Source: Olsenella sp. Marseille-P4559 (GTDB lineage Bacteria > Actinomycetota > Coriobacteriia > Coriobacteriales > Atopobiaceae). Taken from it: a DNA stretch of 64,000 nt. Shown here in pieces: positions 18,370 to 27,448 of the stretch. The notes under the pieces are model-generated. The model was not told where the DNA came from, made no database searches, and saw only the letters and a program-made list of their open reading frames with translations. Positions within the stretch are counted from its first letter, which is position 1. Every line of letters starts with the position of its first letter. The stretch spans positions 512,479 to 576,478 of the forward strand of contig NZ_LR027574.1 of the NCBI RefSeq assembly GCF_900605015.1. Direction: 5' to 3'. The position numbers and the translations under genes are program-made.

Positions 18370-18915
18370 CTAGATCTCCATGACCTCGGCGGTCTTCTCC
18401 TTGAGCATGGCATCGACGCGCTTGACGTAGTCATCCGTGAGCTTCTGGACCGCCTTCTTCTCGCGGGAGACCTCGTCCTCGGAGAGCTCCTCGTCACGGT
18501 CGAGCTTGTTGTTGGTGTCACGGCGGACGTTGCGGATGGAGATGCGAGCCTCCTCGGCGATGTCCTTGCACTCTCGGGCGAGCTCGCGGCGACGCTCCTC
18601 GGTGGGCTTGGGGAACGGCAGGCGGATGGTGACACCGTCATTGGACGGAGTGATACCAAGGTCAGACGCCTCGATGGCCTTCTCGATGCTCCTGAGGGCA
18701 CTCTTGTCCCACGGCTCGATGACCATCATCGAGGCCTCGGGCACCTTCACGCCAGCAAGTTGCGTGATGGGCGTGGGCTGACCGTAGTAGTCGACCTTGA
18801 TGGGGTCGAGGATGCGTGGGTTGGCGCGACCGGTGCGGACGCGGGAGAAGTTCGTCTGGAGGGCTTCCAGGCACTTGTCCATGTGCTGCTTTGCCTTATC
18901 GGTGTACTGGCTCAT
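18370..18915 (-). CDS. frr: Ribosome recycling factor
   Basis: A 181-residue RRF, the usual length, which with EF-G splits post-termination ribosomes. Seen: NFSRVRTGRANPRIL (the conserved arginines of domain I), YYGQPTPITQLAGVKVPEA (domain II), and the C-terminal three-helix bundle RREL...AEEARISIRNVRRDTNNKLD...VREKK. It sits 2 bases after pyrH, the near-universal pyrH-frr pairing. Confidence 0.97.
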   Translation of the reverse strand: MSQYTDKAKQHMDKCLEALQTNFSRVRTGRANPRILDPIKVDYYGQPTPITQLAGVKVPEASMMVIEPWDKSALRSIEKAIEASDLGITPSNDGVTIRLPFPKPTEERRRELARECKDIAEEARISIRNVRRDTNNKLDRDEELSEDEVSREKKAVQKLTDDYVKRVDAMLKEKTAEVMEI

Positions 18916-18917
18916 GC

Positions 18918-19640
18918 TTACTCCTCCTCGATGACGGTGGTGCCCACGTTCTCGCCCACGAGGGCTTTCATGAAGATCCCATCCTGGTCCATGTCAAAGA
19001 CCATGATAGGCATCTTGTTGTCATGGCAAAGGGCGGTTGCCGTGGCATCCATTACCCTGAGGTCGCGGGCGAGGACCTCCTTGTAGGTAATGGTATCGAA
19101 CTTGATGGCCTCCGGATGAGAGACGGGGTCGGCGTCGTAGATGCCGTCGACCTTGGTGGCTTTCATCAAAACCTCAGCGCCCACCTCGCAGGCGCGGAGG
19201 GCAGCGGCGGTATCGGTCGTGAAGTAGGGATTGCCGGTGCCTGCGGCAAAAATAACGACGCGACCCTTCTCGAGGTGCCTTATCGCGCGGCGGCGGATAT
19301 AGGTCTCGCATACCTGGTGCATCTCGATTGCGCTCATGACGCGGCAGTCCATGCCGTTGCGCTCGAAGCAGTCCTGCAGCGATAGGGCATTGATGACCGT
19401 TGCGAGCATGCCCATGTTGTCACCCTGCGCGCGGTCCATGCCTGCAGCCGCGCCTTGGATGCCTCGGAAGATGTTGCCACCGCCCACGACGACGGCAATC
19501 TGGACACCGTCCTCCCACACGGGCTTGATTTCCTCGGCGAGCCTTTGCGGTACCTTAGGGTCGATGCCGAAGGCCTGGTCGCCCATGAGGGCCTCACCGG
19601 AAAGCTTCAGAAGAACGCGCTGGTACTTGTAGGTCGACAA
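18918..19640 (-). CDS. pyrH: UMP kinase
   Basis: A 240-residue amino-acid-kinase-fold UMP kinase (UMP to UDP). Motifs: [63 protein letters not shown], and [14 protein letters not shown] chose the TTG at 19640 because GGAGG lies 5 bases before it (inside ATGGAGGATTGC); an ATG at 19652 would put the Shine-Dalgarno inside the gene and has none of its own. First gene of the pyrH-frr-uppS-cdsA-dxr-rseP-ispG-proS operon. Confidence 0.95.
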   Translation of the reverse strand: MSTYKYQRVLLKLSGEALMGDQAFGIDPKVPQRLAEEIKPVWEDGVQIAVVVGGGNIFRGIQGAAAGMDRAQGDNMGMLATVINALSLQDCFERNGMDCRVMSAIEMHQVCETYIRRRAIRHLEKGRVVIFAAGTGNPYFTTDTAAALRACEVGAEVLMKATKVDGIYDADPVSHPEAIKFDTITYKEVLARDLRVMDATATALCHDNKMPIMVFDMDQDGIFMKALVGENVGTTVIEEE

Positions 19641-19699
19641 GCAATCCTCCATTCATAGTAACGTCACGGCAGCCCTTCGCCTTAACCGTAACCCTGTCG

Positions 19700-19708
19700 A
19701 TTCTATCA
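19700..19708 (-). promoter_or_regulatory. Extended -10 promoter of the pyrH operon (candidate)
   Basis: TGATAGAAT on the minus strand (TAGAAT at 19700-19705 with an upstream TG), about 55 bases before the pyrH start. No good -35 is seen at 16-18 bases. It lies in the gap between the tsf terminator and pyrH, where a promoter is expected. Confidence 0.4.
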
Positions 19709-19796
19709 GAGCTCCAAGGTTGCTCCCGTGCGCCCTCGGCGAGTGTAGGGTCTCTGCATACGGAGGACATTTCATCTACCTAAGCCTGCGGACAAG

Positions 19797-19834
19797 ACAA
19801 GAAAACGCCCCATCAGGCCTACGCCTGACGGGGC
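19797..19834 (-). terminator. Rho-independent terminator of rpsB-tsf
   Basis: GCCCCGTCAGGC, loop GTAG, GCCTGATGGGGC (one G-T pair), then GTTTTCTTG on the minus strand, about 35 bases after the tsf stop. Confidence 0.9.
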
Positions 19835-19868
19835 TCGATGGAGAACTCTGTATGAACCAGGGTTTGTG

Positions 19869-20738
19869 TCACTCGCCGAAGTTGAATCGGACGAAAGTAA
19901 CAACCTTGATGTCGTCGCCAAGGTCCTTGGAGACCTTCTTGGCAAGGGAGGAGATGGTCTCGTTGGAATCCTTCACGAAGACCTGCTCGGTGAGGACGCT
20001 CTCCTTGTAGAACTTCTCGAGCTTGCCGAGGGCAATCCTCTCCTGGATGGCCTCGGGCTTGCCGGACTCGGCGGCCTGAGCCTTGTAGATGCCCATCTCG
20101 TGGTCAATAACGTCCTGGGGGACATCCTCGCGCACGGCGGAGACGGGGTTGGAAGCAACGACCTGCATGGCAACGTCATGCGCGAAGGTCTTGAACTCGT
20201 CGGCGGAAGCGGTCTCGGGCTTGGAGAAGGAGAAGCTCACCATGTCGGCGTGCTTGCCGTCGTGGTGGATGTAGCAGCCGATGGCACCATTCTCGGCGGT
20301 GAGACGCCCGAAGCGGTTGATCTTCATGTTCTCGCCGATGACGTGGATCATCTCGGTAAGCTCGGACTCGACGGTGCCCTGACCCATGGGGCAAGCCTTG
20401 AGGGCATCGACGTCGGAGGGGTTGCTCTTGGCGACAACCTCGGCAATCGCGTGGGCGAAGTCCTTGAACTTGCCGTTGGTGCCCACGAAGTCGGTCTCGC
20501 AGGTGAGCTCGACTATAGCGGCGACCTTGGCGTCATCGGAGACGTAAACGGCAATGGTGCCCTCGTTGGTCTCGCGGCCGGCGCGCTTGACGGCCTTGGC
20601 AAGACCCATCTTGCGGAGGACGTCGACGGCCTTGTCAAGGTCGCCATCGGCCTCGACGAGGGCCTTCTTGCACTCCATCATCGGGGAGTCAGTCATCTCG
20701 CGGAGCTGCTTGACGAGGGCGGCAGTAATCTGTGCCAT
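19869..20738 (-). CDS. tsf: Elongation factor Ts
   Basis: A 289-residue EF-Ts, the guanine exchange factor for EF-Tu. The N-terminal UBA-like domain is ALVKQLREMTDSPMMECKKA, then DKAVDVLRKMGLAKAVKR; the TDFV motif that contacts EF-Tu is in ELTCETDFVGTN; the C-terminal dimerisation/core region follows (MQVVASNPV..., VNDH-like DVIDHEMGIYK). It is cotranscribed with rpsB and followed by a strong terminator. Confidence 0.97.
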   Translation of the reverse strand: MAQITAALVKQLREMTDSPMMECKKALVEADGDLDKAVDVLRKMGLAKAVKRAGRETNEGTIAVYVSDDAKVAAIVELTCETDFVGTNGKFKDFAHAIAEVVAKSNPSDVDALKACPMGQGTVESELTEMIHVIGENMKINRFGRLTAENGAIGCYIHHDGKHADMVSFSFSKPETASADEFKTFAHDVAMQVVASNPVSAVREDVPQDVIDHEMGIYKAQAAESGKPEAIQERIALGKLEKFYKESVLTEQVFVKDSNETISSLAKKVSKDLGDDIKVVTFVRFNFGE

Positions 20739-20789
20739 GTGAACCTCCAGAAGTATTGGTGAGCGTGTCGGTTGTGCGGTGGGCGTGAC

Positions 20790-21575
20790 CTACTCAGCCG
20801 CAGGGGCCTCGGGGGCGGGGGCGGCGGCCTCCTCGGTTGCGACGGGCGCGGAAGCCTCGCCGGTCTGCATCTCCTCAGCGGTCACCTGGGTCTCACCGGT
20901 GCCGGCCAGCACGGCGTCAGCCGCAAGCTCGCACATAAGGGAGACGGAACGGATGGCGTCATCGTTTGCGGGCACGCCGTAGTCGATGACGTCGGGGTCG
21001 GAGTTGGTGTCGAGAAGCCCGACGACGGGGATGTGCAGGCGGTTGGCCTCACGGACGGCAATCTCCTCGCGCTTGGTGTCAACGACGAAGATGGCCTGGG
21101 GAAGCGAGGTCATGTCGCGGACGCCGCCGAGGTTCTTCTGGAGCTTGTCGAGCTCCTTGGTGAGAAGCGCCTGCTCCTTCTTGGGGAGGGCGCTCATGCG
21201 GCCATCCTCGACCATGGCCTCGAGCTCCTCCATGCGGGCGATGCGGGAGCGCATGGTCACGAAGTTGGTGAGCATGCCGCCAAGCCAACGCTGGTTGATG
21301 TAGGGCATGTGGGCACGCTCTGCCTGGGTCTGGACGGGCTCCTGGGCCTGCTTCTTGGTGCCCACGAAGAGGACCTTGCCGCCCTTGGCAGCGGTCTCAC
21401 GCAGGAAGGTGTAGGCCTTGTCGGCATCAAACAGGGTCTGCTTGAGGTCGAGGATGTAGATGCCGTTGCGCTCGCCAAAGATGTAGGGCTTCATCTTGGG
21501 GTTCCAGCGGCGGGTCTGGTGACCGTAGTGGCAGCCTGCGTCGAGAAGGGTCTGGATGGTAACCTTAGCAGCCAT
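20790..21575 (-). CDS. rpsB: 30S ribosomal protein S2
   Basis: A 261-residue uS2: [24 protein letters not shown] at the N-terminus, then [22 protein letters not shown], and the [34 protein letters not shown] core. The last 25 residues are an Ala/Glu/Pro-rich tail ([17 protein letters not shown]). ATG at 21575 follows GGAGGTCAAAC; the frame upstream to 21824 is the leader. Transcribed from the promoter at 21734-21763 with a 5' UTR of about 150 nt. Confidence 0.97.
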   Translation of the reverse strand: MAAKVTIQTLLDAGCHYGHQTRRWNPKMKPYIFGERNGIYILDLKQTLFDADKAYTFLRETAAKGGKVLFVGTKKQAQEPVQTQAERAHMPYINQRWLGGMLTNFVTMRSRIARMEELEAMVEDGRMSALPKKEQALLTKELDKLQKNLGGVRDMTSLPQAIFVVDTKREEIAVREANRLHIPVVGLLDTNSDPDVIDYGVPANDDAIRSVSLMCELAADAVLAGTGETQVTAEEMQTGEASAPVATEEAAAPAPEAPAAE

Positions 21576-21733
21576 GTTTGACCTCCATTGGTTGGTCCTC
21601 CGCGCGATGTCATCCCCGAAGTACCACCCCTGGCCTGGCTTAGAGCCCGGGGCACCACGGCCTTCGGGTCGTCGTGCGTGTGTGTTGTTGCCGCCTGGCA
21701 GCGACATGCTGGGCATCTGCACAGCGACTGAGA

Positions 21734-21763
21734 AGTATAGCAGGGAAAAGGCAACAGGGGCAA
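21734..21763 (-). promoter_or_regulatory. Promoter of rpsB-tsf
   Basis: TTGCCC (21758-21763), an 18-base spacer and TATACT (21734-21739, preceded by TGC) on the minus strand. The predicted start gives an rpsB leader of about 150 nt, long enough for S2 autoregulation; a small stem TGCC/GGCA is visible in it, but no known leader motif was recognised. Confidence 0.6.
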
Positions 21764-21836
21764 GCGGCGGACCCGGTGCGCGCGGGTTCACCGTTTCACC
21801 TTGATTTGAGCGGCTTGGGCCCAAAGCAGGAGTGCT

Positions 21837-22820
21837 TCACTGCGCCCTCGGATGTGCATGGCGGGTCGCGTCCTTCAGCCGGTCCACCGAGAGGTGCGTG
21901 TAGACCTGCGTGGTCGAGAGGCTCTCGTGTCCCAGGAGCTCCTGAACGCTCCTCAGGTCCGCTCCTCCCGCGACAAGCTCGGTGGCGTACGTGTGGCGCA
22001 TGGCGTGCGGCGTGAGCGTTGGGTCAAGCCCTGCAAGGCGCACGTGCGCCTCGAATGCGGTGCGCAAGGCGTCCGCACTCATGCGCCTTCCCCTGGTCGA
22101 GAGGAAAAGCGCCCCGGCGGGACCTTCTGGTGGCGTGCGCTTGGCAAGCGAGGCAAGCCCCTGGCGGGCCTCGTCGAGGTAGCGCCGCAGCCAGTCGAGG
22201 GCAACGCCATACAGTGGCACAATGCGCTCCTTGGAGCCCTTGCCAAAGAGCGTGGCTTGGGCCCGGCCAAAATCAATCGAGGGGACGTTGAGGCGAGACA
22301 CCTCGGAGATGCGGGCACCCGACGCGTAGAGAAGCTCGAGGAATGCGCGATCCCTCAGGCCCGTCGCCGTAGAAGGGTCGCACGTGGCAAGGAGCTTTTG
22401 CACGTCCTCATCCGACATCGTCTTGGGAAGGTGGCGCTCCCCCTTTGGCGTAGCGAGTGCCGCCGCGGGATCGATCGAGCAGGTCCCATCCCTAAGCATC
22501 CACCCGTAGAAGTCGCGCACCGCCGAGAGATGCCTGTCCACGGTACGCACGGTGTAGCCACCGCGGGTAAGGTCGGCAAGGTAGCCGCGTAGCTCGCGGT
22601 GGGTTGCGCACAGCGGATCCACTCCCTCGCGCTCGGCCCAGGAGGCAAACGAGGCGAGGTCTGCCCGATAGGCTCGTACGGTGTTCTCGGAAAGGCCCCG
22701 GACCCATCCAAGATAGGCGAGAAAGTCACGACGTTCTTTTGCGAGCACGCTTGCGCCCAAAGACGCCTCACGCCTGGACGGGCCCGAAGCAGAGCCACCC
22801 TCCCGATGATAGGGGCTCAT
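21837..22820 (-). CDS. xerC: Tyrosine recombinase XerC/XerD family
   Basis: A 327-residue site-specific tyrosine recombinase. An N-terminal SAM-like core-binding domain (about 24-115) precedes a complete catalytic domain: Arg 170 (SGARISEV), Lys 197 (GKGSKER), His 272 and Arg 275 (HAMRHTYA), His 298 (LLGHESLST) and Tyr 307 (TQVYTHL). Resolution of chromosome dimers at dif is the family role; whether this is the XerC or XerD partner, or a single Xer, cannot be told, though linkage to trmFO/dprA matches XerC (CodV). The first 23 residues are a non-conserved extension. Overlaps trmFO by ATGA. Confidence 0.9.
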   Translation of the reverse strand: MSPYHREGGSASGPSRREASLGASVLAKERRDFLAYLGWVRGLSENTVRAYRADLASFASWAEREGVDPLCATHRELRGYLADLTRGGYTVRTVDRHLSAVRDFYGWMLRDGTCSIDPAAALATPKGERHLPKTMSDEDVQKLLATCDPSTATGLRDRAFLELLYASGARISEVSRLNVPSIDFGRAQATLFGKGSKERIVPLYGVALDWLRRYLDEARQGLASLAKRTPPEGPAGALFLSTRGRRMSADALRTAFEAHVRLAGLDPTLTPHAMRHTYATELVAGGADLRSVQELLGHESLSTTQVYTHLSVDRLKDATRHAHPRAQ

Positions 22821-24160
22821 TGCTCCACGCCTCGCCTAGCGCTGGCAAAGAGGTCGCTTCTCTCCTCCACAAACGCGGCCATGTCGGTGCGGGCGCGCTC
22901 GGCCATGAGACGCCTGCGGTCATCCTTTCTCCTCGGGGCGTTCTCCAGGGGTGGAACCAGCCCAAAGTTGACGTGCATGGGCTGGTAGTCCACCGTTGCG
23001 GGGTTTGTCGCATAGGCGACAAGCGAGCCCAGGGCTCCCGTAACAGGAAGCTCCGCGTGGGGCAGTCTTGCTAGGTCGGCGTAGGTGTTCAGGGCGGCGA
23101 GAAGGCCAGACGCTATGGCCTCGACGTATCCCTCGGTTCCCGTGATCTGGCCGGCGAGGCGCGTCTTCGTCCCAGGGATGGCAAAAGTGGAGTCAAGGGC
23201 ATGGGGTGAGTCAACGAACGAGTTCCTGTGCATGACGCCGTACCTCAGAAACTCCGCCTCCCCAAGGCCGGGAATCATTCTGAAGACCCGACGCTGCTCA
23301 GGCCATGTGAGATTCGTCTGAAAGCCAACGAGGTTGTAGGCGCTGCGCTGGGCGTTCTCGGCACGCAGCTGTACCGCCGCCCAGGGTCGCCTGCCCGTAC
23401 GAGGGTCTGTGAGGCCCACAGGCTTCAGAGCCCCAAATCGTAGGGAGTCATGCCCCGTACGCGCCACCTCCTCGATGGGCTGGCAGGCGCAGAAGAGGTC
23501 CGTCTGCTCGAAGTCACGCGCGATGACGCGCTCGGCGGAGAGCAGGGCATCCATGAAGGTGTCGTATTCATCGCGTTCCATGGGGCAGTTGAGGTAGTCG
23601 CCCGTGCTCCCCTCCTCATAGCGCGACTGGGAGAAGGCGATGGCGCGATCGATGCTCTCGGCGGAGACGATTGGGGCCGCCGCGTCATAGAAGGACATGG
23701 ACCTCGCTCCCACTTTGGCCGAGATGGCCTCGAAGAGCGCATCCGAGCAGAGGGGGCCAGCGGCAATGACTGAGGGCCCATCGGGAATCTGCGTGACCTC
23801 CTCGCGAACGACCTCGATCAGAGGGTGTGCCAGGACCGTATCGGTAACCGCCTGCGAGAACCGGTCGCGGTCAACCGCCAGGGCCCCTCCAGCGGGAACC
23901 GAACAATCACGGGCGATGGGCAGAAGACGGCAGCCCATGGCCTCGAGCTCCCACTTGAGCACACCCGGGGCACCCTCGGGCCTGGTCGACTTGAGCGAGT
24001 TGGAGCACACAAGCTCGGCGAAGCGATCGGTGTGATGGGCTGGCGACATGCGCACGGGGCGCTCCTCGTGAAGCCTCACCCTCACGCCCCTCTCGGCAAG
24101 CTCCAGGGCACACTCGCTTCCCGCGAGGCCTGCGCCCACAACGTCAACTGTCTGGTCCAT
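22817..24160 (-). CDS. trmFO: tRNA (uracil-5-)-methyltransferase TrmFO (folate/FAD-dependent)
   Basis: A 447-residue FAD protein that makes m5U54 in the tRNA T loop using methylenetetrahydrofolate. Seen: the FAD-binding VDVVGAGLAGSECALELAERG, the conserved PVRMSPAHHTDRFAELVCSNSL, RFSQAVT, the catalytic cysteine-containing LNCPMERDEYD, and the C-terminal GQITGTEGYVEAIASGLLAALN and YQPMHVNFGL. I chose ATG 24160 (MDQTVDVVGAG) after GAGGAGGAGC; it overlaps the dprA stop by 17 bases. Upstream frame to 24250 belongs to dprA. Confidence 0.95.
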   Translation of the reverse strand: MDQTVDVVGAGLAGSECALELAERGVRVRLHEERPVRMSPAHHTDRFAELVCSNSLKSTRPEGAPGVLKWELEAMGCRLLPIARDCSVPAGGALAVDRDRFSQAVTDTVLAHPLIEVVREEVTQIPDGPSVIAAGPLCSDALFEAISAKVGARSMSFYDAAAPIVSAESIDRAIAFSQSRYEEGSTGDYLNCPMERDEYDTFMDALLSAERVIARDFEQTDLFCACQPIEEVARTGHDSLRFGALKPVGLTDPRTGRRPWAAVQLRAENAQRSAYNLVGFQTNLTWPEQRRVFRMIPGLGEAEFLRYGVMHRNSFVDSPHALDSTFAIPGTKTRLAGQITGTEGYVEAIASGLLAALNTYADLARLPHAELPVTGALGSLVAYATNPATVDYQPMHVNFGLVPPLENAPRRKDDRRRLMAERARTDMAAFVEERSDLFASARRGVEQ

Positions 24161-25109
24161 GCTCCTCCTCAGCGCCTGCCGTGTCTCCCTTGGCCGCGGC
24201 AGGACCATTGTGCGACAAATAGAACTCGCGTGTCGGTGCGTATCTTCCATCTGGAAGCTTGGTCACCACGCCCGCGGCCTCGTAGTCCGAGAGTGCGCTC
24301 AGGACGGTGATGACGCCCTCCCCCAACCGTGCGGCAAGGTCGTCGGCACGAGACGGCGAGGCGACAAGAGCCGAGAGCACGCGACCGATGTCCTCGGGCC
24401 TTCCGGGGGCGTCGGTGAAACGCAGGCGCCCGTAGTCCAGAGAGATCGCCGCCTCGAGCGAGGCCTCGTCGCAGATGACGCGAGCACCCTCAGATATGAG
24501 CCAATTCGTACCGGCAGAAAGGGGCGAGAAGATCGAGCCCGGAATGCCGTAGACCTTCCGGCCGAGCTCTACCGCCACGTCTGCCGTGCTCATGGTACCC
24601 GAACGCATGCCCGCCTCGGTGACAAAGAGGCAGCTTGAGAGCGCCGCAATGATGGAGTTGCGTTTGGGGAAGGCGTAGCGCCTTGGTTGTGCGCCCCATC
24701 GCTCGAGCGAGATGACCGCGCCACCGGTCGCCACGGCCCCCTCAAAGACATCGACCGAGCTAGAGGGGTACACAAGGTCTGCTCCGCACCCCGATACCAC
24801 GACGGTCCTCCCACCCGCCCCCAGCGCGGCGCGACCCGCCGCACAGTCGCATCCCATGGCACCACCCGAGACAACGACAATTCCACATTCTGCCGCAACC
24901 CTACCAGCCATCTCCGCAACAGCTATGCCATACGGCGTTGCCCTTCTCGCGCCTATGACAGAAAGGCAGGGGCCCGAGAGCACGGTGGGGTCTCCCCTGC
25001 CATAGAGCACAGGGGGTGCAGGGTCCAGGTCGAGGAGCGCTGACGGATATGCGTCATCCTCGGGCTCGAGTTCCCAGCGCTTGTCTGAGCAGGATGCAAA
25101 GCCGCTCAT
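24144..25109 (-). CDS. dprA: DNA-processing protein DprA (Smf)
   Basis: A 321-residue DprA, which loads RecA on incoming single-stranded DNA. The Rossmann-like core is seen as LSVIGARRATPYGIAVAEMAGRVA, IVVVSGGAMGCDCAAGRAAL, VVVSGCGADLVYPSSS, and the ssDNA-binding KRNSIIAALSSCLFVTEAGMRSGTM. About 75 residues near the C-terminus (ALVASPSRADDLAARLGEGVITVLSALSDYEAAGVV) form the DML1-like winged helix. It overlaps comM by 4 bases and trmFO by 17. topA, often between dprA and trmFO, is absent here. Confidence 0.94.
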   Translation of the reverse strand: MSGFASCSDKRWELEPEDDAYPSALLDLDPAPPVLYGRGDPTVLSGPCLSVIGARRATPYGIAVAEMAGRVAAECGIVVVSGGAMGCDCAAGRAALGAGGRTVVVSGCGADLVYPSSSVDVFEGAVATGGAVISLERWGAQPRRYAFPKRNSIIAALSSCLFVTEAGMRSGTMSTADVAVELGRKVYGIPGSIFSPLSAGTNWLISEGARVICDEASLEAAISLDYGRLRFTDAPGRPEDIGRVLSALVASPSRADDLAARLGEGVITVLSALSDYEAAGVVTKLPDGRYAPTREFYLSHNGPAAAKGDTAGAEEEHGPDS

Positions 25110-26617
25110 AGTTGCCTCCTCGACCTGTACTGCAGGGCCTCCCCCACATCATCACGCGAGACAAGCTCGTGACCCCCCAGATCGGCAATGGTCCTTGCCA
25201 CTCGCGCCACGCGCGCTATTCCGCGACCGCCAAGCGCCATCCTCTCGGCGGACTCCTCGAAAAACGTTCGTGCTGCAGGCTCGAATCCCAGTCGTGCAAC
25301 TCCGCGGATGCTGTCTCCCAGGCGTGCCTCGTCGCGCGCCTCTCGCCAGGAAGAGAATTCTCGCGCCGACATGACTTGATCGAGCATCTCTTCCGAGCTT
25401 GCGCCCACAGAGCCACGGATTACGTCAGTCGAAGCGGGCCGGTGAACATCAACGGCCACGTCGATGCGGTCCATCAGAGGCCCTCCGATGCGTCCCTGGT
25501 ATGAGGCGATCCTCGCGGGCGCACACGTGCACTCATGCCCCTCGTCGCCAAGGTGTCCGCAGGGGCAGGGGTTTGCTGCGGCCACCAGCTGAAAGTCGCA
25601 GGGGAAGACATAGACTCCGTCCACCCGCACAATGCGAACCTCGTGGTCCTCGAGTGGCTGGCGAAGCGACTGCAATGCGTTTGTCGCAAACTCCGGAAGC
25701 TCGTCTAAGAAGAGCACGCCTCCGTGGGCGAGAGACACCTCCCCCGGCATCACTGGCCTACCCCCGCCAACAAGGCCTCCCACCGAGATCGAGTGGTGCG
25801 GCGCCCGGAAGGGCCGCTCCCCTCGCTCGAGAGGCTCGATGGGCTGGCCTGCAACCGAGTGGATGAGCATGGACTCGGAGCGTTCGGTGTCCGAGAGCGG
25901 CGGCAGGATCGTGGGCATCCTGCGCGCAAGCATGGTCTTTCCCGCACCTGGAGGTCCCACCATCAGTATCCCATGACGGCCTGCAGCCGCGATGACCATG
26001 GCCCGCTTTGGGATGTCCTGGTCGGCAACGTCCGAGAAGTCCAGCGCGTGGGCCTCTTCGCTCGTATCCAGGCGCTCTGCTCCAAGCGCATGTGCCCCCA
26101 GAGGTGGAAGCTCTCTGGCACCCGCCCTTAGACGCGAGATGGCAGGAATGCCAAACGCTTGCGTGGAGAGGGCGCAAGGCAGCCGTGTCTGCTCGGAGCA
26201 GACAAGAGAGAGCCCCCCGCGTTCGGCCAGTGCCGCATATGCCACGGCACCTCTCGGAGGACAAACCCCGCCATCAAGCGCAAGCTCGCCAACGAAGAGC
26301 AGCCTGGAGAGACCCTCAAGCGGAATCTGCCCTGTTGCGGCTAGCACCGCAACAGCAATGGGGAGGTCGAACGCGGTTCCTGTCTTGCGAATCTCTGCTG
26401 GAGCAAGGTTCACCGTCACGTGAAGCCTGGGAATCTTGTATCCGCACGCCTTCAGGGCACAGCGCACCCGTGACCTTGCCTCAAGCACAGAGGCATCTGG
26501 CATGCCGACGATGGAAAGACCGGGAATGCCGCCCGAGACGCTCACCTCAACGGCCACGGGAACAGCCTCGACTCCTCTCAGCGTCGCCGTGGGGATGCGC
26601 ACATCCGGGCTTCCCAT
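25106..26617 (-). CDS. comM: ComM/YifB family Mg-chelatase-like AAA ATPase
   Basis: A 503-residue protein. An N-terminal Lon-like domain (SGGIPGLSIVGMPDASVLEARSRV, TVNLAPAEIRKTGTAFDLPI) precedes an AAA+ core with Walker A MVGPPGAGKTMLARR, Walker B GVLFLDELPEF and sensor region FQLVAAANPCPCG. A Cys set (CPCG...CTC) may bind a metal. A C-terminal lid follows. ComM is a branch-migration helicase acting in natural transformation, in accord with dprA next door. TGATG overlap with the yraN stop. Confidence 0.93.
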   Translation of the reverse strand: MGSPDVRIPTATLRGVEAVPVAVEVSVSGGIPGLSIVGMPDASVLEARSRVRCALKACGYKIPRLHVTVNLAPAEIRKTGTAFDLPIAVAVLAATGQIPLEGLSRLLFVGELALDGGVCPPRGAVAYAALAERGGLSLVCSEQTRLPCALSTQAFGIPAISRLRAGARELPPLGAHALGAERLDTSEEAHALDFSDVADQDIPKRAMVIAAAGRHGILMVGPPGAGKTMLARRMPTILPPLSDTERSESMLIHSVAGQPIEPLERGERPFRAPHHSISVGGLVGGGRPVMPGEVSLAHGGVLFLDELPEFATNALQSLRQPLEDHEVRIVRVDGVYVFPCDFQLVAAANPCPCGHLGDEGHECTCAPARIASYQGRIGGPLMDRIDVAVDVHRPASTDVIRGSVGASSEEMLDQVMSAREFSSWREARDEARLGDSIRGVARLGFEPAARTFFEESAERMALGGRGIARVARVARTIADLGGHELVSRDDVGEALQYRSRRQL

Positions 26618-27228
26618 CAGTCGTCCCAGGTGAACGCACCGAGAAGGTGCCGAAGCTTTGCTTGCCCCTCGCCTACGATGTTGATGGCGACAACATCAAA
26701 GCGAACTGAGTCAAGCTCGGTGTGCTGCACTAGATAGTAGAGGCCAAGCATGCGGTAGCGGAGCTTCTTCTGAGGGTCAACCGCGAGTTCGGGCACGTAA
26801 TCCGCCTCATCTCCCAAGGCGAGCCTGGTCTTCACCTCAACGAGGATTGCGCTGCGACGAAGGCCTTCATCGGGGTCGTCCATGGTGGCGACAATATCAA
26901 TCTCGCCGGCTGGGCACCGCCAGTTCATGTCCAGGATGCGATAGCCATGGTCTGCCAGGAAGCTCGCCGCAATACGTTCACCCTGTGCACCGAGTTCCTT
27001 TGTCGTGTACTCGTCAAGAGGCTTCCTCGGTGAGCTTGAGTTGCCTCCACATCCGGCACCATCGCCCTCGTCAAAATCGACGAGTTTTGTCTCGCCGACA
27101 CCACCGAAACCCAGCCCGTCATCGTCATGGTCTCGAGGGATATGCCCAAAGCAGAACTCGCTATGCGCATACCCTCCACCGCCAGGCCAACCAGATATGC
27201 CACTTGTACCAAACGCCGACTTACCCAT
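26617..27228 (-). CDS. YraN/UPF0102 family nuclease-fold protein with long N-terminal extension
   Basis: A 203-residue protein whose residues about 76-203 match the UPF0102 family: LGAQGERIAASFLADHGYRILDMNW, the PAGEIDIVATMDD and ILVEVKTRLAL active-site-like motifs of the Holliday-junction resolvase fold. The first 75 residues (MGKSAFGTSGISGWPGGGG..., then acidic and Gly-rich to GGNSSSPRK) are unlike the family and probably disordered. ATG 27228 has GGGAGAGC before it, so the extension looks real. First gene of the yraN-comM-dprA-trmFO-xerC operon; no convincing promoter was found in 27229-27448. Confidence 0.82.
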   Translation of the reverse strand: MGKSAFGTSGISGWPGGGGYAHSEFCFGHIPRDHDDDGLGFGGVGETKLVDFDEGDGAGCGGNSSSPRKPLDEYTTKELGAQGERIAASFLADHGYRILDMNWRCPAGEIDIVATMDDPDEGLRRSAILVEVKTRLALGDEADYVPELAVDPQKKLRYRMLGLYYLVQHTELDSVRFDVVAINIVGEGQAKLRHLLGAFTWDD

Positions 27229-27448
27229 CGAGCTCTCCCTTCTCGTAACCAAACGGGAGAGCGATGATGCCACCGTGCGCTTGCACGCTTCTGACGCTGC
27301 GTGGACGCATGCCTTTCAGATGGCCGACGGTTCAAAATGGCCGAAGCGAATACGCCCAGCGAGAGGGCCTGGAGTGACCGGCTCCATCTCTAAGTGTCAA
27401 AATCAAAACACGTTGGGAGAATTTTGGGGACTCGGGACCAGAGCCGCT

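Noticed and set aside
27229-27448. Promoter for the yraN operon from TTGACA near 27395
   Set aside because: No -10 match at a suitable distance; left unassigned.
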